NCBI GenBank assembly: GCA_017613435.1
Contig: JAGADU010000075.1
Coordinates: 1-33,022, forward strand
DNA: 33,022 nucleotides
Source of the DNA: Lachnospiraceae bacterium
GTDB taxonomy: Bacteria > Bacillota > Clostridia > Lachnospirales > Lachnospiraceae
Direction of reading: 5' to 3'
Shown: positions 1 to 7,851 of the stretch, one piece after another
Position numbering within the stretch: position 1 is the first letter of the stretch
Layout: each line of letters starts with the position of its first letter
Notes under the pieces: model-generated
What the model was told of the DNA's origin: nothing
The model's database searches: none
What the model saw: the letters and a program-made list of their open reading frames with translations, nothing else
Position numbers and translations under genes: made by a program

Positions 1-477
1 AAATTTCACGAGCTTTACAGACTGCTTAAAGAAATCGAAACGTTTGAGGGCATAAAGAGTAACGGGTCGGTTAATGTCGGAGCTTTTCTCAAACTCAGGG
101 GTAACGAACTATACCCCGAAGCTCTTAAATCCGATTTTTTTATAGAAAGGTTAACCCGCACCGTCAAAGAAAATGCGTTTGATACCGAAATGGTTGAGAT
201 GCTTGAATTTGACATCGATAACATGGAGAAAGAGGAATTAACGGATTATTTCAAATTAAGAGAGGCCATGGATGAGGTCAAATCCAATGCGGCAAAGGTC
301 AGAGTTATCGGATTTGCAGTAGTTATAATCTTTGCGTGCGCGGGTCTTGCGGGCGGAGCATTTATAGGATGGACCGGATTATCGCATCAAAATTTCGGAT
401 TAATCGCAGGCGGAGTAATAATGATTGCTCTCAGCATAGGATTTGTGGTTTACACCAGAATACGCGCTTTCAAATGA
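1..477 (+). CDS. Hypothetical membrane protein, C-terminal part (5' end outside window)
   Basis: The reading frame is open from base 1 to a TGA at 475-477, so the gene starts before the window; 158 residues are visible. The first about 100 residues are soluble, charged and helical, and end in two hydrophobic segments (roughly bases 300-372 and 388-465) followed by a short basic tail. The soluble part aligns along its whole length with the next gene, including the shared NELYPEA(L/I)KS and FFIE(R/K)L stretches, so the two are tandem paralogues. I do not recognise the family. By topology it is probably a membrane protein with a cytoplasmic N-terminal domain. Function is unknown; the gene 55 bases downstream is likely in the same transcript. 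Confidence 0.75.
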   Translation, partial: KFHELYRLLKEIETFEGIKSNGSVNVGAFLKLRGNELYPEALKSDFFIERLTRTVKENAFDTEMVEMLEFDIDNMEKEELTDYFKLREAMDEVKSNAAKVRVIGFAVVIIFACAGLAGGAFIGWTGLSHQNFGLIAGGVIMIALSIGFVVYTRIRAFK

Positions 478-532
478 TTTTTGTTTTTCTGAATAACGGT
501 ATGGGTTTGACGGTTGTGCAGGTAAAAGGAAA

Positions 533-1144
533 ATGAGCGAATTCAACGAGAATGAAGCAATCGAATTTAATGTTGAAGACGGTACTGCGGATACGGAAGA
601 TCTGCGTGCAAAGGATTACAAAAAATTCAGGGAATTGTATAAACTTCTTATGCAAATAGGCTCATATAACGGGACCGACCGCGAAGATTCCGAGGATGTG
701 GAAAAGTTTAACATATTAAGAAGCAATGAGCTTTATCCCGAAGCAATCAAATCCCCTTTTTTTATAGAAAAACTGGCACAAAGATACAAAAAGGGAGGAT
801 TTGACAAAAATATAACCGAAAAACTCCTGGAGGACCTTGATGCCCTTGAGGACGGCAACTCTTCGAAGTATTACGAATTAAGAAAACAAATAATGAATCG
901 CGAAGTGGCCAAAAACAATATCAAATTCGATTACGATATGATTATTGTTTTAATTCTTGCGATTCTCAGTTTTGTTTGTATGGTTTTATTTGGTGTTGCT
1001 TTTAACGAAAGCCGACTGTTGGGTAGAATTTCCAACGTGAGCACGGTTATGTTCTGGGTTTTCGTCGCGTATCTGACGGTAAGGAGATTTTACAAAACAA
1101 TGGAAAAGATTTTTCGATACCGGGGCTCAAAATCCGACAAATAA
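533..1144 (+). CDS. Hypothetical membrane protein, paralogue of the preceding gene
   Basis: This is a 203-residue protein. Residues 1-130 are charged and soluble; membrane segments are predicted at about 136-157 and 167-184, followed by a basic tail. Residues 29-121 match the upstream gene (KF.ELY.LL, SNELYPEA at 64-71, FFIEKL). It has an extra acidic N-terminus of about 25 residues whose counterpart upstream, if any, lies outside the window. The AGGA before the ATG at 533 is only two bases away, so the ribosome binding site is weak. A bidirectional terminator follows directly. Function is unknown; tandem duplication is the main evidence that it is a real gene family. Confidence 0.75.
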   Translation: MSEFNENEAIEFNVEDGTADTEDLRAKDYKKFRELYKLLMQIGSYNGTDREDSEDVEKFNILRSNELYPEAIKSPFFIEKLAQRYKKGGFDKNITEKLLEDLDALEDGNSSKYYELRKQIMNREVAKNNIKFDYDMIIVLILAILSFVCMVLFGVAFNESRLLGRISNVSTVMFWVFVAYLTVRRFYKTMEKIFRYRGSKSDK

Positions 1145-1169
1145 AAAAAGCACTTTAAAGTGCTTTTTT
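1143..1169. terminator. Bidirectional intrinsic terminator
   Basis: A perfect 7-bp stem (GCACTTT at 1150-1156, AAAGTGC at 1157-1163) is flanked by seven A on the left and six T on the right. It therefore works for the plus-strand gene ending at 1144 and the minus-strand gene ending at 1184. The two halves abut with no spare loop bases, so the inner pairs must open to form the turn. Confidence 0.85.
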
Positions 1170-1183
1170 CAGTTTCGTTCAAA

Positions 1184-1747
1184 TCAGGATTTTTTCACGG
1201 AATATCCGAATTTTCCGATTTTCTTTCCGAGCGTGAAATATTCTCCGTGCGAATAAGTAACCAGATTGGAAGAATTTAGTTCGAATTTTCCGTTCCCGTT
1301 CATATATTTGTCATCGACGGTGACACCGACAACCTCGGCGATGAACATGTCGTGACTTCCGAGTTCTTTTATTTCCTTAACTTTGCAGGCAAGGCTTAAT
1401 GGACTCTCCGCAATACCCGGCGCCGACACGCCTTCGACGGGTATCGGCGTCAGATTCATTTCCTTGAATTTATCCACGTCCCTTCCGGATTTTACACCGC
1501 AATAGTCGGTGGCAAAGGTCAAATCCTCGGTGACGAGATTAATGACGAATTCACCTGTTTTTGCGATTATATCATGCGAATAACGTTCTTTACGCACCGA
1601 AATCGAAACCATTACGGGGTCCGAACAGATTGTTCCTGCCCATGCGACGGTTACGATATTGGGCTTTTTGGAGGGCTCTGCGCAGCTTATCATCACCACG
1701 GGAAGCGGGTAGAGCATATTTCCGGGTTTCCAGTTTTCTTTTGACAT
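1184..1747 (-). CDS. Flavin reductase-like (flavoredoxin-type) FMN-binding protein
   Basis: This 187-residue protein resembles the flavin reductase-like domain family: small FMN-binding, split-barrel enzymes that pass electrons from NAD(P)H or a partner protein to flavin or another acceptor. Typical features are the early P-(L/x)-P-V-V-M-I-S strand, the segment with NIVTVAW, and the stretch SISVRKERYSHDII followed by GEFVINL. The start is placed at ATG 1747 because GGAGAT (1755-1760) lies seven bases upstream; a longer version from a TTG at 1768 would put that site inside the gene. It lies 17 bases after the stop of the flavodoxin gene, so the two are probably one operon and may act in one electron-transfer step. 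The natural substrate cannot be read from the sequence. Confidence 0.85.
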   Translation of the reverse strand: MSKENWKPGNMLYPLPVVMISCAEPSKKPNIVTVAWAGTICSDPVMVSISVRKERYSHDIIAKTGEFVINLVTEDLTFATDYCGVKSGRDVDKFKEMNLTPIPVEGVSAPGIAESPLSLACKVKEIKELGSHDMFIAEVVGVTVDDKYMNGNGKFELNSSNLVTYSHGEYFTLGKKIGKFGYSVKKS

Positions 1748-1764
1748 TTTTATTATCTCCTGAA

Positions 1765-2250
1765 TCAATCAAGTGTTGCGGCGAATGCATCAACGGCAGC
1801 ATCCGTCTCGGCGGACTGTTTCGCTTTGGGATCGATGAAGATTCCCGTGGATTCGAATTTTTCGATACCGATGCATTCGGCGAGTTTTTCAAATGATTTT
1901 TCCGCACCGCTTCCGCCCTGGCACGCAAATACGGAAAAATGTTTTCCTTTAAGCGCCTCTTTGTTGTCTTCTGTGAAAGTACGTATGGGCGGAGTAAATG
2001 TTGCTGCCCATACGGGGTAGCCGAAAACGATTCTTTCATAATCGGAAAGATTGATTTCGTATTCTTCAAGTTCCGGCTTTTCTTTGAATACGGCACTTTT
2101 TCCTCCCCAAAAAAATTTCTTGAAACCCTTGTCGCAGTAAGCTTTTTTGGGAATCAGTTTAAGGATGTCGGCGCCGGTTTTTTCTTTGATTTTCATTGCG
2201 GCGTATTCCGTATTTCCTTCGAGCGTATAATAAACAATCAATGTTTTCAT
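1765..2250 (-). CDS. Flavodoxin family protein
   Basis: This is a 161-residue single-domain flavodoxin, a cytoplasmic FMN electron carrier. The N-terminus (MKTLIVYYTLEGNTEYAA) is the classic beta strand plus phosphate-binding loop of flavodoxins, and the YPVWAATFTPPIRTF segment around residues 78-92 fits the second flavin-contact loop. The ATG at 2250 follows an AAGGAT site. It shares a transcript with the flavin reductase-like gene downstream, which suggests the two are electron-transfer partners. The tail (residues 135-161) is acidic and helical. The family also includes WrbA-like and menaquinone-dependent oxidase types, but the short length favours a plain flavodoxin. Confidence 0.85.
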   Translation of the reverse strand: MKTLIVYYTLEGNTEYAAMKIKEKTGADILKLIPKKAYCDKGFKKFFWGGKSAVFKEKPELEEYEINLSDYERIVFGYPVWAATFTPPIRTFTEDNKEALKGKHFSVFACQGGSGAEKSFEKLAECIGIEKFESTGIFIDPKAKQSAETDAAVDAFAATLD

Positions 2251-2384
2251 TCTTCGGATCCTTTCGTTTCGGACAGATAATCATAATTTATTATATTATT
2301 TTTTTGAAAAAGAATAAAATGTTTTCCATAAAATAACAATCGGCATTCGTATAATAATTGTAAAAACAAACGGAGGATTTGAAT

Positions 2385-2909
2385 ATGAGAAAAACATTTG
2401 CGATTATCTGTGCGTTGCTGATGATGATTTCGCTGACGGGTTGTTTTGCGCCAAAGGATATAAATGTGAATAAAATGAAGAAAAATACAGGTGTCATGTT
2501 TTCCGCGATTTATGTTGACGGCGGATTGGTTCGCGATGAAGATTATCTTGTGTCCGTTACATACGAAATCAATTACGACGGAACGATGAATATGATCAAA
2601 GAATACAGCCAAAGCGGAAAATATTACGCAAGCACGCAGATAAGCGATGAAAACTATAAAATGTTTTATATTTTGTCAAAAAGGAACGAAACAATAAACA
2701 CTTTTGATAAATATGTGATAGACGGAACCGACGGCGGAATATGGGATTTCACATTCTATGATGTCGGAAAAACAACGGGGAAACAAATCTTTAAGGGGTC
2801 GTTCGGAAACGGGCATCCCACACTTGACGCATTCAAAAGAACACTTTCTTATTATGCTGCAAGCATTCCGTGCTACAATCAAAACAATGAGGGAGAGCCC
2901 TGTAAATAA
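2385..2909 (+). CDS. Small lipoprotein of unknown function
   Basis: This 174-residue protein begins with MRKTFAI, a hydrophobic core and the lipobox L-T-G-C, so it should be lipidated and held on the outer face of the membrane. The mature part has no motif I know; it looks like a compact beta-rich domain. The start at ATG 2385 has GGAGG (2372-2376) eight bases upstream, which is better than a TTG at 2379. A TATAAT at 2350-2355 could be its -10 box, but no clear -35 is seen. A strong terminator follows at 2913, so it is probably transcribed alone. Confidence 0.75.
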   Translation: MRKTFAIICALLMMISLTGCFAPKDINVNKMKKNTGVMFSAIYVDGGLVRDEDYLVSVTYEINYDGTMNMIKEYSQSGKYYASTQISDENYKMFYILSKRNETINTFDKYVIDGTDGGIWDFTFYDVGKTTGKQIFKGSFGNGHPTLDAFKRTLSYYAASIPCYNQNNEGEPCK

Positions 2910-2912
2910 ATC

Positions 2913-2943
2913 AAAAGTCTGCCGCAAAAGGCAGGCTTTTTTT
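2913..2943 (+). terminator. Intrinsic terminator after the lipoprotein gene
   Basis: The arms AAAAGTCTGCC (2913-2923) and GGCAGGCTTTT (2930-2940) form an 11-bp stem with one G-T pair and a six-base loop, followed by a run of seven T from 2937. Confidence 0.85.
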
Positions 2944-3052
2944 GATGCTTATTTACAAATCGCTTATTTTTTTGATAAATTTATGAATATGATTAAAGGG
3001 TGTCGGATGACACGATACGGTATTTAAAGAAAACACGGTCGGAACGGAATTT

Positions 3053-3691
3053 ATGAATCAAAAAGAGAGAATAAAAAAAATAACGGAAGCTTTGGACAAA
3101 GAATACGGTACAAAATTTATCTGTTATCTTGAGCATAAAAATGCACTCGAGCTTCTGATAGCAACCATTCTGTCGGCGCAGTGCACGGATGCGAGAGTAA
3201 ATACGGTTACGCCGATTCTTTTTTCAAAATACAAAAACGCCGCGGAGTATGCAGCCGCCGATATAACCGAACTCGAGGAAATAATCCGCCCGCTCGGTTT
3301 TCATCATTCAAGGGCCGTAAACATTATCGCCTGCTGCAGGAAACTTTGCGAAGAATTTGAAGGAGAAGTTCCCTCGAAACTTGAGGATCTGACATCGCTT
3401 CCCGGAGTCGGGAGAAAAACGGCCAATGTTATCCGCGGAAACATTTTTCACGAGCCTTCCGTAGTTGTGGATACGCATGTCAAAAGAATAAGCCGAAAAC
3501 TCGGCATTACCCAAAAAGAAGACCCGACGGATATCGAATTTGATTTAATGAAAAAAATCCCAAAGGATCACTGGATTCTTTGGAACATTCATCTTATCAC
3601 TCTCGGAAGAAGCATTTGCAAAGCCCAATCTCCGAAATGCGGGGAATGTTTTTTAAGAGAATACTGTCCGAGCGCGCAAACAAAGAAATAA
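3053..3691 (+). CDS. nth: Endonuclease III (DNA glycosylase/AP lyase)
   Basis: This 212-residue protein matches endonuclease III, which removes oxidised pyrimidines and cuts the abasic site in base excision repair. The helix-hairpin-helix motif LPGVGRKTANV carries the catalytic lysine K122, and the catalytic aspartate is D140 in VVVDTHVKRIS. The iron-sulfur cluster ligands are C189, C196, C199 and C205, in the exact C-x6-C-x2-C-x5-C spacing of the [4Fe-4S] loop. Length is normal for the family. The gene converges with the minus-strand gene at 3711, with only 19 bases between them and no obvious terminator. A short GTGTC/GACAC hairpin lies about 45 bases upstream of the start. Confidence 0.97.
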   Translation: MNQKERIKKITEALDKEYGTKFICYLEHKNALELLIATILSAQCTDARVNTVTPILFSKYKNAAEYAAADITELEEIIRPLGFHHSRAVNIIACCRKLCEEFEGEVPSKLEDLTSLPGVGRKTANVIRGNIFHEPSVVVDTHVKRISRKLGITQKEDPTDIEFDLMKKIPKDHWILWNIHLITLGRSICKAQSPKCGECFLREYCPSAQTKK

Positions 3692-3710
3692 AGGAATATG
3701 CACAAAAGAT

Positions 3711-4391
3711 TTAATCAAGAATTTCAAGGATGCTTTCTTCCTTCTCTTCTTCGCTCGGAGCGATGTCGCGAAGGTAGTTTAAGATGGGGCCTTTGGTAAG
3801 ACCGTTAAGGAGGGAGGCGGCTGAAGAAAGGTAATTGATTTTGCTGAAATCTTCTTCCTCCTTGTAGATATTTGCGAGAAGTTTGTATGTTCCTATTGTG
3901 TCGCTTCCGGAGGAAACGGCAAATTCGAGCATGTTTTTGGCGGTTTCTTTATCGCCTTTTGCGAGGAAATATTCGCCCATAGAGTGGAGTGTTCGTATCA
4001 AAAGAATGAAATTTTGGTCATACAAAGTAAGCTCCGGAAGATTCGCGGCGCCGTAGGTAAGTTTCAAATCGGTATTTGAAATGTTTGAAAAATTGACGAT
4101 TTTGCTTGTTTTTAAGTGCTTGAATGCTATGAGCGCGTCCGCGAAGGCTTTTTCGTGGCTTTCGTCGGAAGCCAGAAATTCACCTTTTTCGTTTAAAAAC
4201 GGAGCATAGATTTCGTCGGGAATGATTATATAGTGAAGATCGTCGAGCGGAACTTTTCTGGTATTGTCGGCTTCTGCTTCTTTTGCCCAGAATGCTTTTT
4301 CGGCTTTATCACCCTTTTTATTGCTTTTTCTTATTTCGTAAGCGAGCCATATGCAAAAGACAACCACGCTTGCAAAAACGGGAAATATCAT
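3711..4391 (-). CDS. Membrane-anchored TPR-like protein of unknown function
   Basis: This is a 226-residue protein with one N-terminal membrane segment (residues 3-19) and a soluble remainder. Residues 125-205 form helical pairs of tetratricopeptide type (GEYFLAKGDKETAKNMLEFAV, then YKLLANIYKEEEDF), a fold that usually holds partner proteins. The C-terminus is very acidic. The ATG at 4391 follows AAAGGAAT. Its start lies only 42 bases from the start of the divergent small gene at 4434, so the promoter of one overlaps the coding sequence of the other. Orientation of the soluble part relative to the membrane is not certain; the basic stretch after the anchor suggests it is cytoplasmic. Confidence 0.7.
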   Translation of the reverse strand: MIFPVFASVVVFCIWLAYEIRKSNKKGDKAEKAFWAKEAEADNTRKVPLDDLHYIIIPDEIYAPFLNEKGEFLASDESHEKAFADALIAFKHLKTSKIVNFSNISNTDLKLTYGAANLPELTLYDQNFILLIRTLHSMGEYFLAKGDKETAKNMLEFAVSSGSDTIGTYKLLANIYKEEEDFSKINYLSSAASLLNGLTKGPILNYLRDIAPSEEEKEESILEILD

Positions 4392-4398
4392 TTATAAT
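4370..4398 (+). promoter_or_regulatory. Sigma-A promoter for the small membrane protein gene
   Basis: TTGCAA at 4370-4375 and TATAAT at 4393-4398 are separated by exactly 17 bases. Transcription should start near 4405, about 29 bases before the ATG at 4434. It overlaps the first codons of the divergent gene. Confidence 0.65.
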
Positions 4399-4433
4399 TC
4401 CTTTCGTACACATATTTTTGAGGTGCACATATT

Positions 4434-4538
4434 ATGATGAATTTGCGTTCAAGAAAATCCAAAACCATTATAGCGATTGTCGCCGTTTTGCTTTGCATAG
4501 CGATGATTATTCCGTTCATGGTATCGATGTTTGTTTAA
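4434..4538 (+). CDS. Small single-pass membrane protein (34 residues)
   Basis: The ATG at 4434 opens a 34-codon frame: a short basic N-terminus (MMNLRSRKSK) followed by about 22 hydrophobic residues and almost no tail. It would be a single membrane helix with its N-terminus inside. Support for a real gene is a GAGGT site at 4420-4424 nine bases upstream and a near-perfect promoter at 4370-4398. The layout (basic head, one helix, about 30 residues) recalls small Firmicutes membrane peptides such as Prli42, the stressosome anchor, but the sequence is too short to assign a family by eye. ATG 4437 is an alternative start. Confidence 0.6.
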   Translation: MMNLRSRKSKTIIAIVAVLLCIAMIIPFMVSMFV

Positions 4539-4648
4539 GCATGTTAGATTAAAACGGACATGCCGGTCGATGCTTCGCATGCAAAGAGATTCGTACGTAA
4601 AGTATAAGTTAAATATCTGAAAAAAGCAACAAACCGGTGAGTGTTATG

Positions 4649-5659
4649 ATGGTAGGAAAAATTCCCGAAAACGTTCTGAAAAGGTCCGTTTTAAGGGAAA
4701 TAAAAAACAATAATAAAGATGTAATTACCGGCGCGTCTTTTGGTGAAGACTGCGCCGTTTTAAATTTGTCCGATTACGGCCCGACAGATGACAAATATTT
4801 CGAAACGGGAAGCGCCGCGGCCGCGGGCGAAGGGCTGACGGAGAGCAAAATCGCTCTCGTTAAAGCCTGCAACAACCTTTATGCGGGCGGATTTATTCCC
4901 GAAGCAGCAACTCTTTCGATAGCTCTTTCCGAGTCTTTTGAAGAAGAGAACTTAAAGCTTCTTATGAGAGAATTGAACGGGACGGCGAAAAAAGAAGGCA
5001 TTACCATTGTCGGCGGACATACTTTTGTAAGCCGAAATGTTTCAAACGGATGTATCGTAAACGTTAACGCTTTGGGCAAGAGGGCAGCGGGTTTTGAAAA
5101 AGAGCCGATTAAAGCCGGATATAAAATCATTGCGTCAAAATGGATCGGAATCGAGGGTTCGTACATTTTGACATCGGAATACAAATCCGAAATCGAAGAG
5201 AGATTCAGGAAGGATTTTACCGACACGCTCCTTAAAAATATCGAATATATCGGTGTGGGAAACGAAGCCCGCGAAGCGATTCGCCTTAAAGCGGTCGCGA
5301 TGAAGGATGTTTCCGAGCACGGAATCTTCGGAGCGCTTTACGAACTGGCCGAAAGAGCGAAATGCGGCGTGGAAGTCGACCTTAAAGCGATTCCCGTCAG
5401 ACAGGACGTTATCGAAATCGGCAATTTCTTCGACATTAATCCTTACGAGATGAAATCTTCGGGAATGCTTCTTATGGTCGCAAAAGACGGCGAGGCATTT
5501 GTCGAAGGATTAAAGAATAGCGGAATCGAAGCCGCGGTAATCGGAAACTTTACCGAAAACAATGACAAGGCGGTAATAAACGGGGAAGAAAAACGTTTCC
5601 TCGAAAAAATAAAACAGGACGCGATTTACAAAATAAAAACCGTAAGAAAGGGTGATTAG
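4649..5659 (+). CDS. AIR synthase-like (PurM/HypE/ThiL superfamily) protein
   Basis: This 336-residue protein has the layout of the PurM superfamily, whose members use ATP to activate a carbonyl or thiol substrate: an N-terminal AIRS domain (GASFGEDCAV at about 30-40, then KIALVKACNNLYAGGFIPEAATLSIALS) and a C-terminal domain with KDVSEHGIFGALYELAE. The GGHTFVS motif near residue 118 takes the place of the GGHT(E/D)VT seen in HypE-like relatives. The usual D-P-(I/V)-T-G stretch after the first motif is replaced by ETGSAAAAGEGL, so the substrate may differ. The start is set at ATG 4649, seven bases after GGTGAG; ATG 4646 and GTG 4637 are alternatives. Its stop is one base before the next start, so it is the first gene of a three-gene operon. 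Confidence 0.7.
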   Translation: MVGKIPENVLKRSVLREIKNNNKDVITGASFGEDCAVLNLSDYGPTDDKYFETGSAAAAGEGLTESKIALVKACNNLYAGGFIPEAATLSIALSESFEEENLKLLMRELNGTAKKEGITIVGGHTFVSRNVSNGCIVNVNALGKRAAGFEKEPIKAGYKIIASKWIGIEGSYILTSEYKSEIEERFRKDFTDTLLKNIEYIGVGNEAREAIRLKAVAMKDVSEHGIFGALYELAERAKCGVEVDLKAIPVRQDVIEIGNFFDINPYEMKSSGMLLMVAKDGEAFVEGLKNSGIEAAVIGNFTENNDKAVINGEEKRFLEKIKQDAIYKIKTVRKGD

Positions 5660-5660
5660 A

Positions 5661-6143
5661 ATGCGCGAAAAGATATTAAAAGCAATCGAAAAAAACAGCA
5701 GAATCGATCTTAAGGAACTTGCGATTATGCTCGGAGAGGAAGAAATAAACGTAGTTAACGAAATAGCCGCGATGGAAGCGGAAGGAATAATATGCGGATA
5801 TCACACGCTTATAGACTGGGAAAAAACCAGCATCGAAAAGGTAAGTGCTCTTATCGAAGTAAGAGTAACCCCTCAGCGCGGTCAGGGCTTTGACACAATA
5901 GCGGAGAGAATCTACAAATACCCCGAGGTAAACAGCGTTTATCTTATTTCGGGCGGTTATGATCTTTTGGTATCCCTCGAAGGCAAATCGCTTAAGGAAG
6001 TTTCCAATTTCGTATCCGACAAATTGTCCACGCTCGATACGGTATTAAGCACCGCCACACATTTTATCCTCAAAAAATACAAGGACCATGGAACGGTTCT
6101 TGCAAAGAAATACGTTGACGAAAGGTTGAAAATGACACCATGA
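5661..6143 (+). CDS. Lrp/AsnC family transcriptional regulator
   Basis: This is a 160-residue feast/famine regulator. Residues 1-60 form a winged helix-turn-helix (KILKAIEKNSRIDLKELAIMLG...EEEINVVNEIAAMEAEGIICGY); the wing is typical of AsnC proteins. Residues about 68-145 form the RAM ligand-binding domain, with EVRVTPQRGQGFDTIAERI and the glycine-rich turn VYLISGGYDLLVSLEG. Such proteins bind amino acids and assemble into dimers to octamers. The ATG at 5661 has AAAGGGTG just upstream. The gene overlaps the aminotransferase start by four bases (ATGA), so the regulator probably controls, or senses the product of, that enzyme. Confidence 0.93.
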   Translation: MREKILKAIEKNSRIDLKELAIMLGEEEINVVNEIAAMEAEGIICGYHTLIDWEKTSIEKVSALIEVRVTPQRGQGFDTIAERIYKYPEVNSVYLISGGYDLLVSLEGKSLKEVSNFVSDKLSTLDTVLSTATHFILKKYKDHGTVLAKKYVDERLKMTP

Positions 6144-7309
6144 GAAACCCTCTTTCAAATAAAATAACCACCATCAAGCCTTCCGGTATCAGAAAGTTTT
6201 TTGATATCGTAAGCGAAATGGAAGATGCGATCTCTTTGGGTGTCGGTGAGCCTGATTTTGACACACCCTGGCACATCAGAGACGAGGGCATTTATTCGCT
6301 CGAAAAAGGCAAAACATTTTATACATCAAATGCGGGTTTAAAAGAATTAAGACAGGAAATCTGCAATTATTACGGCAGAAAACAGGGAGTCGTTTACAAT
6401 CCTATGACCGAAACTCTTGTAACGGTCGGAGGCTCGGAAGGCATCGATCTTGCACTTCGATGCATGTTAAATCCCGGCGACGAAGTAATCATTCCCACAC
6501 CCTGCTATGTTTCGTATGAACCCTGCACGGTTATGGCCGACGGCGTTCCGGTAATCCTTCCCTTAAAGAATGAGAACCAGTTCAGATTAACACCCGAAGA
6601 ACTTGAAGGAGCCATTACCGAAAAAACCAAGATTTTAATTCTTGCTTTCCCGAACAATCCCACGGGAGCAATTATGGAAAAGAGCGATTTGGAAGCTCTT
6701 GTTCCGATTATAGAAAAGCACGATTTGATGGTAATTTCCGATGAAATTTATTCGGAGCTTTCATACAAATCCAAGCATGTATCCATTTGTTCCCTTCCCG
6801 GAATGAAAGAAAGAACCATTGTCATCAACGGTTTTTCAAAAGCATATGCCATGACCGGATGGAGACTCGGATATGCACTCGGACCCGAACTTGTGATAAA
6901 GCAGATGATCAAACTTCATCAGTTTGCGATAATGTGTGCTCCGACCACCAGCCAGTATGCGGCTATCGAAGCATTAAAGAACGGAGACGACGATGTTGTC
7001 GAAATGACCGAAGCTTACAATCAGAGAAGAAGATTTTTGATGAACGAATTCAAAGAAATGAATCTTCCCTGTTTCGAACCCTTCGGAGCGTTTTACGTGT
7101 TCCCCTGCATTAAGGAATTCGGCATGACGAGCGAGGAATTCGCACTTAAATTTCTTGAAGAGGAAAAGGTTGCGGTTGTTCCGGGAACGGCTTTCGGAGA
7201 CTGCGGAGAAGGCTTCCTTAGAATCTCTTACGCATATTCGATTGACGATCTTAAAGTTGCAATCGGAAGACTCAAAGACTTTGTGGAAAAATTAAGAGCG
7301 GAAAAATAA
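6140..7309 (+). CDS. Class I/II pyridoxal-phosphate aminotransferase
   Basis: This 389-residue enzyme belongs to the fold-type I aminotransferases (AspC/AraT-like). Key parts are GVGEPDFDTP (34-43), the phosphate-binding region VGGSEGIDLAL, PNNPTG (171-176), DEIYSEL (201-207), the Schiff-base lysine K234 in GFSKAYAMTGWR, and FLRISYA near the C-terminus with the substrate carboxylate-binding arginine. It should move an amino group between an amino acid and a keto acid in the cytoplasm; substrate choice (aspartate, aromatic or other) cannot be told. Translation is coupled to the AsnC regulator through the ATGA overlap at 6140. A hairpin terminator follows. Confidence 0.93.
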   Translation: MRNPLSNKITTIKPSGIRKFFDIVSEMEDAISLGVGEPDFDTPWHIRDEGIYSLEKGKTFYTSNAGLKELRQEICNYYGRKQGVVYNPMTETLVTVGGSEGIDLALRCMLNPGDEVIIPTPCYVSYEPCTVMADGVPVILPLKNENQFRLTPEELEGAITEKTKILILAFPNNPTGAIMEKSDLEALVPIIEKHDLMVISDEIYSELSYKSKHVSICSLPGMKERTIVINGFSKAYAMTGWRLGYALGPELVIKQMIKLHQFAIMCAPTTSQYAAIEALKNGDDDVVEMTEAYNQRRRFLMNEFKEMNLPCFEPFGAFYVFPCIKEFGMTSEEFALKFLEEEKVAVVPGTAFGDCGEGFLRISYAYSIDDLKVAIGRLKDFVEKLRAEK

Positions 7310-7311
7310 TT

Positions 7312-7338
7312 AAAAGCCTTCCCGACGGGAAGGCTTTT
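7312..7338 (+). terminator. Intrinsic terminator after the aminotransferase gene
   Basis: A perfect 12-bp stem (AAAAGCCTTCCC, loop GAC, GGGAAGGCTTTT) ends in only four T before GTAAAG. The stem is strong but the T run is short, so some read-through into trmL, 22 bases further on, is plausible. No clear promoter is seen in the gap. Confidence 0.75.
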
Positions 7339-7360
7339 GTAAAGAAAAAGAGGATTCAAA

Positions 7361-7849
7361 ATGAACATAGTGCTTCTTGAACCGGAAATTCCGTTTAATA
7401 CGGGTGCAATCGGCAGAACGTGCGTGGCAACGGGAACCACGCTCCATTTAATAGAACCGCTCGGATTTGTTTTAAACGACAAAAGCGTCAAAAGGGCGGG
7501 CATGGATTATTGGGACAAACTCGATGTCAGAAGATATATCAATTACGATGAGTTTCTGGAAAAGAATCCCGGGGCGCATATTTATATGGCCACTACCAAG
7601 GCCAAGCATGTATATACGGATGTAAAATACAATGACAACGATTATATAATGTTCGGAAAAGAGAGTGCGGGAATACCCGAAGAAATTCTCGTAAATCATC
7701 CCGACGACTGCATCAGGATTCCGATGCTTCCCGAAATAAGATCCTTAAATCTTTCGAATTCCGTTAATATTGTTTTATATGAAGCGCTTCGCCAGAACAA
7801 TTTCAAGGGGCTTGAAAAGGAAGGCGAACTTCACAGACTTCAATGGTAA
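7361..7849 (+). CDS. trmL: tRNA (cytidine/uridine-2'-O-)-methyltransferase TrmL
   Basis: This 162-residue protein is a minimal SPOUT methyltransferase of the TrmL (YibK) type, which methylates the 2'-O of the wobble base 34 in leucine tRNAs using S-adenosylmethionine. Visible motifs are the N-terminal strand with EPEIPFNTGAIGRTC, then RAGMDYWD, the knot motif FGKESAGIPEEIL, and the C-terminal IPMLPEIRSLNLSNSVNIVLYEALRQ, which forms the SAM-binding trefoil knot. Length is standard. AGAGGA precedes the ATG at 7361. The gene converges with the ABC permease gene, with two bases between the stops. Confidence 0.95.
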   Translation: MNIVLLEPEIPFNTGAIGRTCVATGTTLHLIEPLGFVLNDKSVKRAGMDYWDKLDVRRYINYDEFLEKNPGAHIYMATTKAKHVYTDVKYNDNDYIMFGKESAGIPEEILVNHPDDCIRIPMLPEIRSLNLSNSVNIVLYEALRQNNFKGLEKEGELHRLQW

Positions 7850-7851
7850 AA

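Noticed and set aside
1590..2096. 168-codon minus-strand frame across the flavodoxin and flavin reductase genes
   Set aside because: It overlaps two clear genes in another frame and its product is a low-complexity basic sequence.
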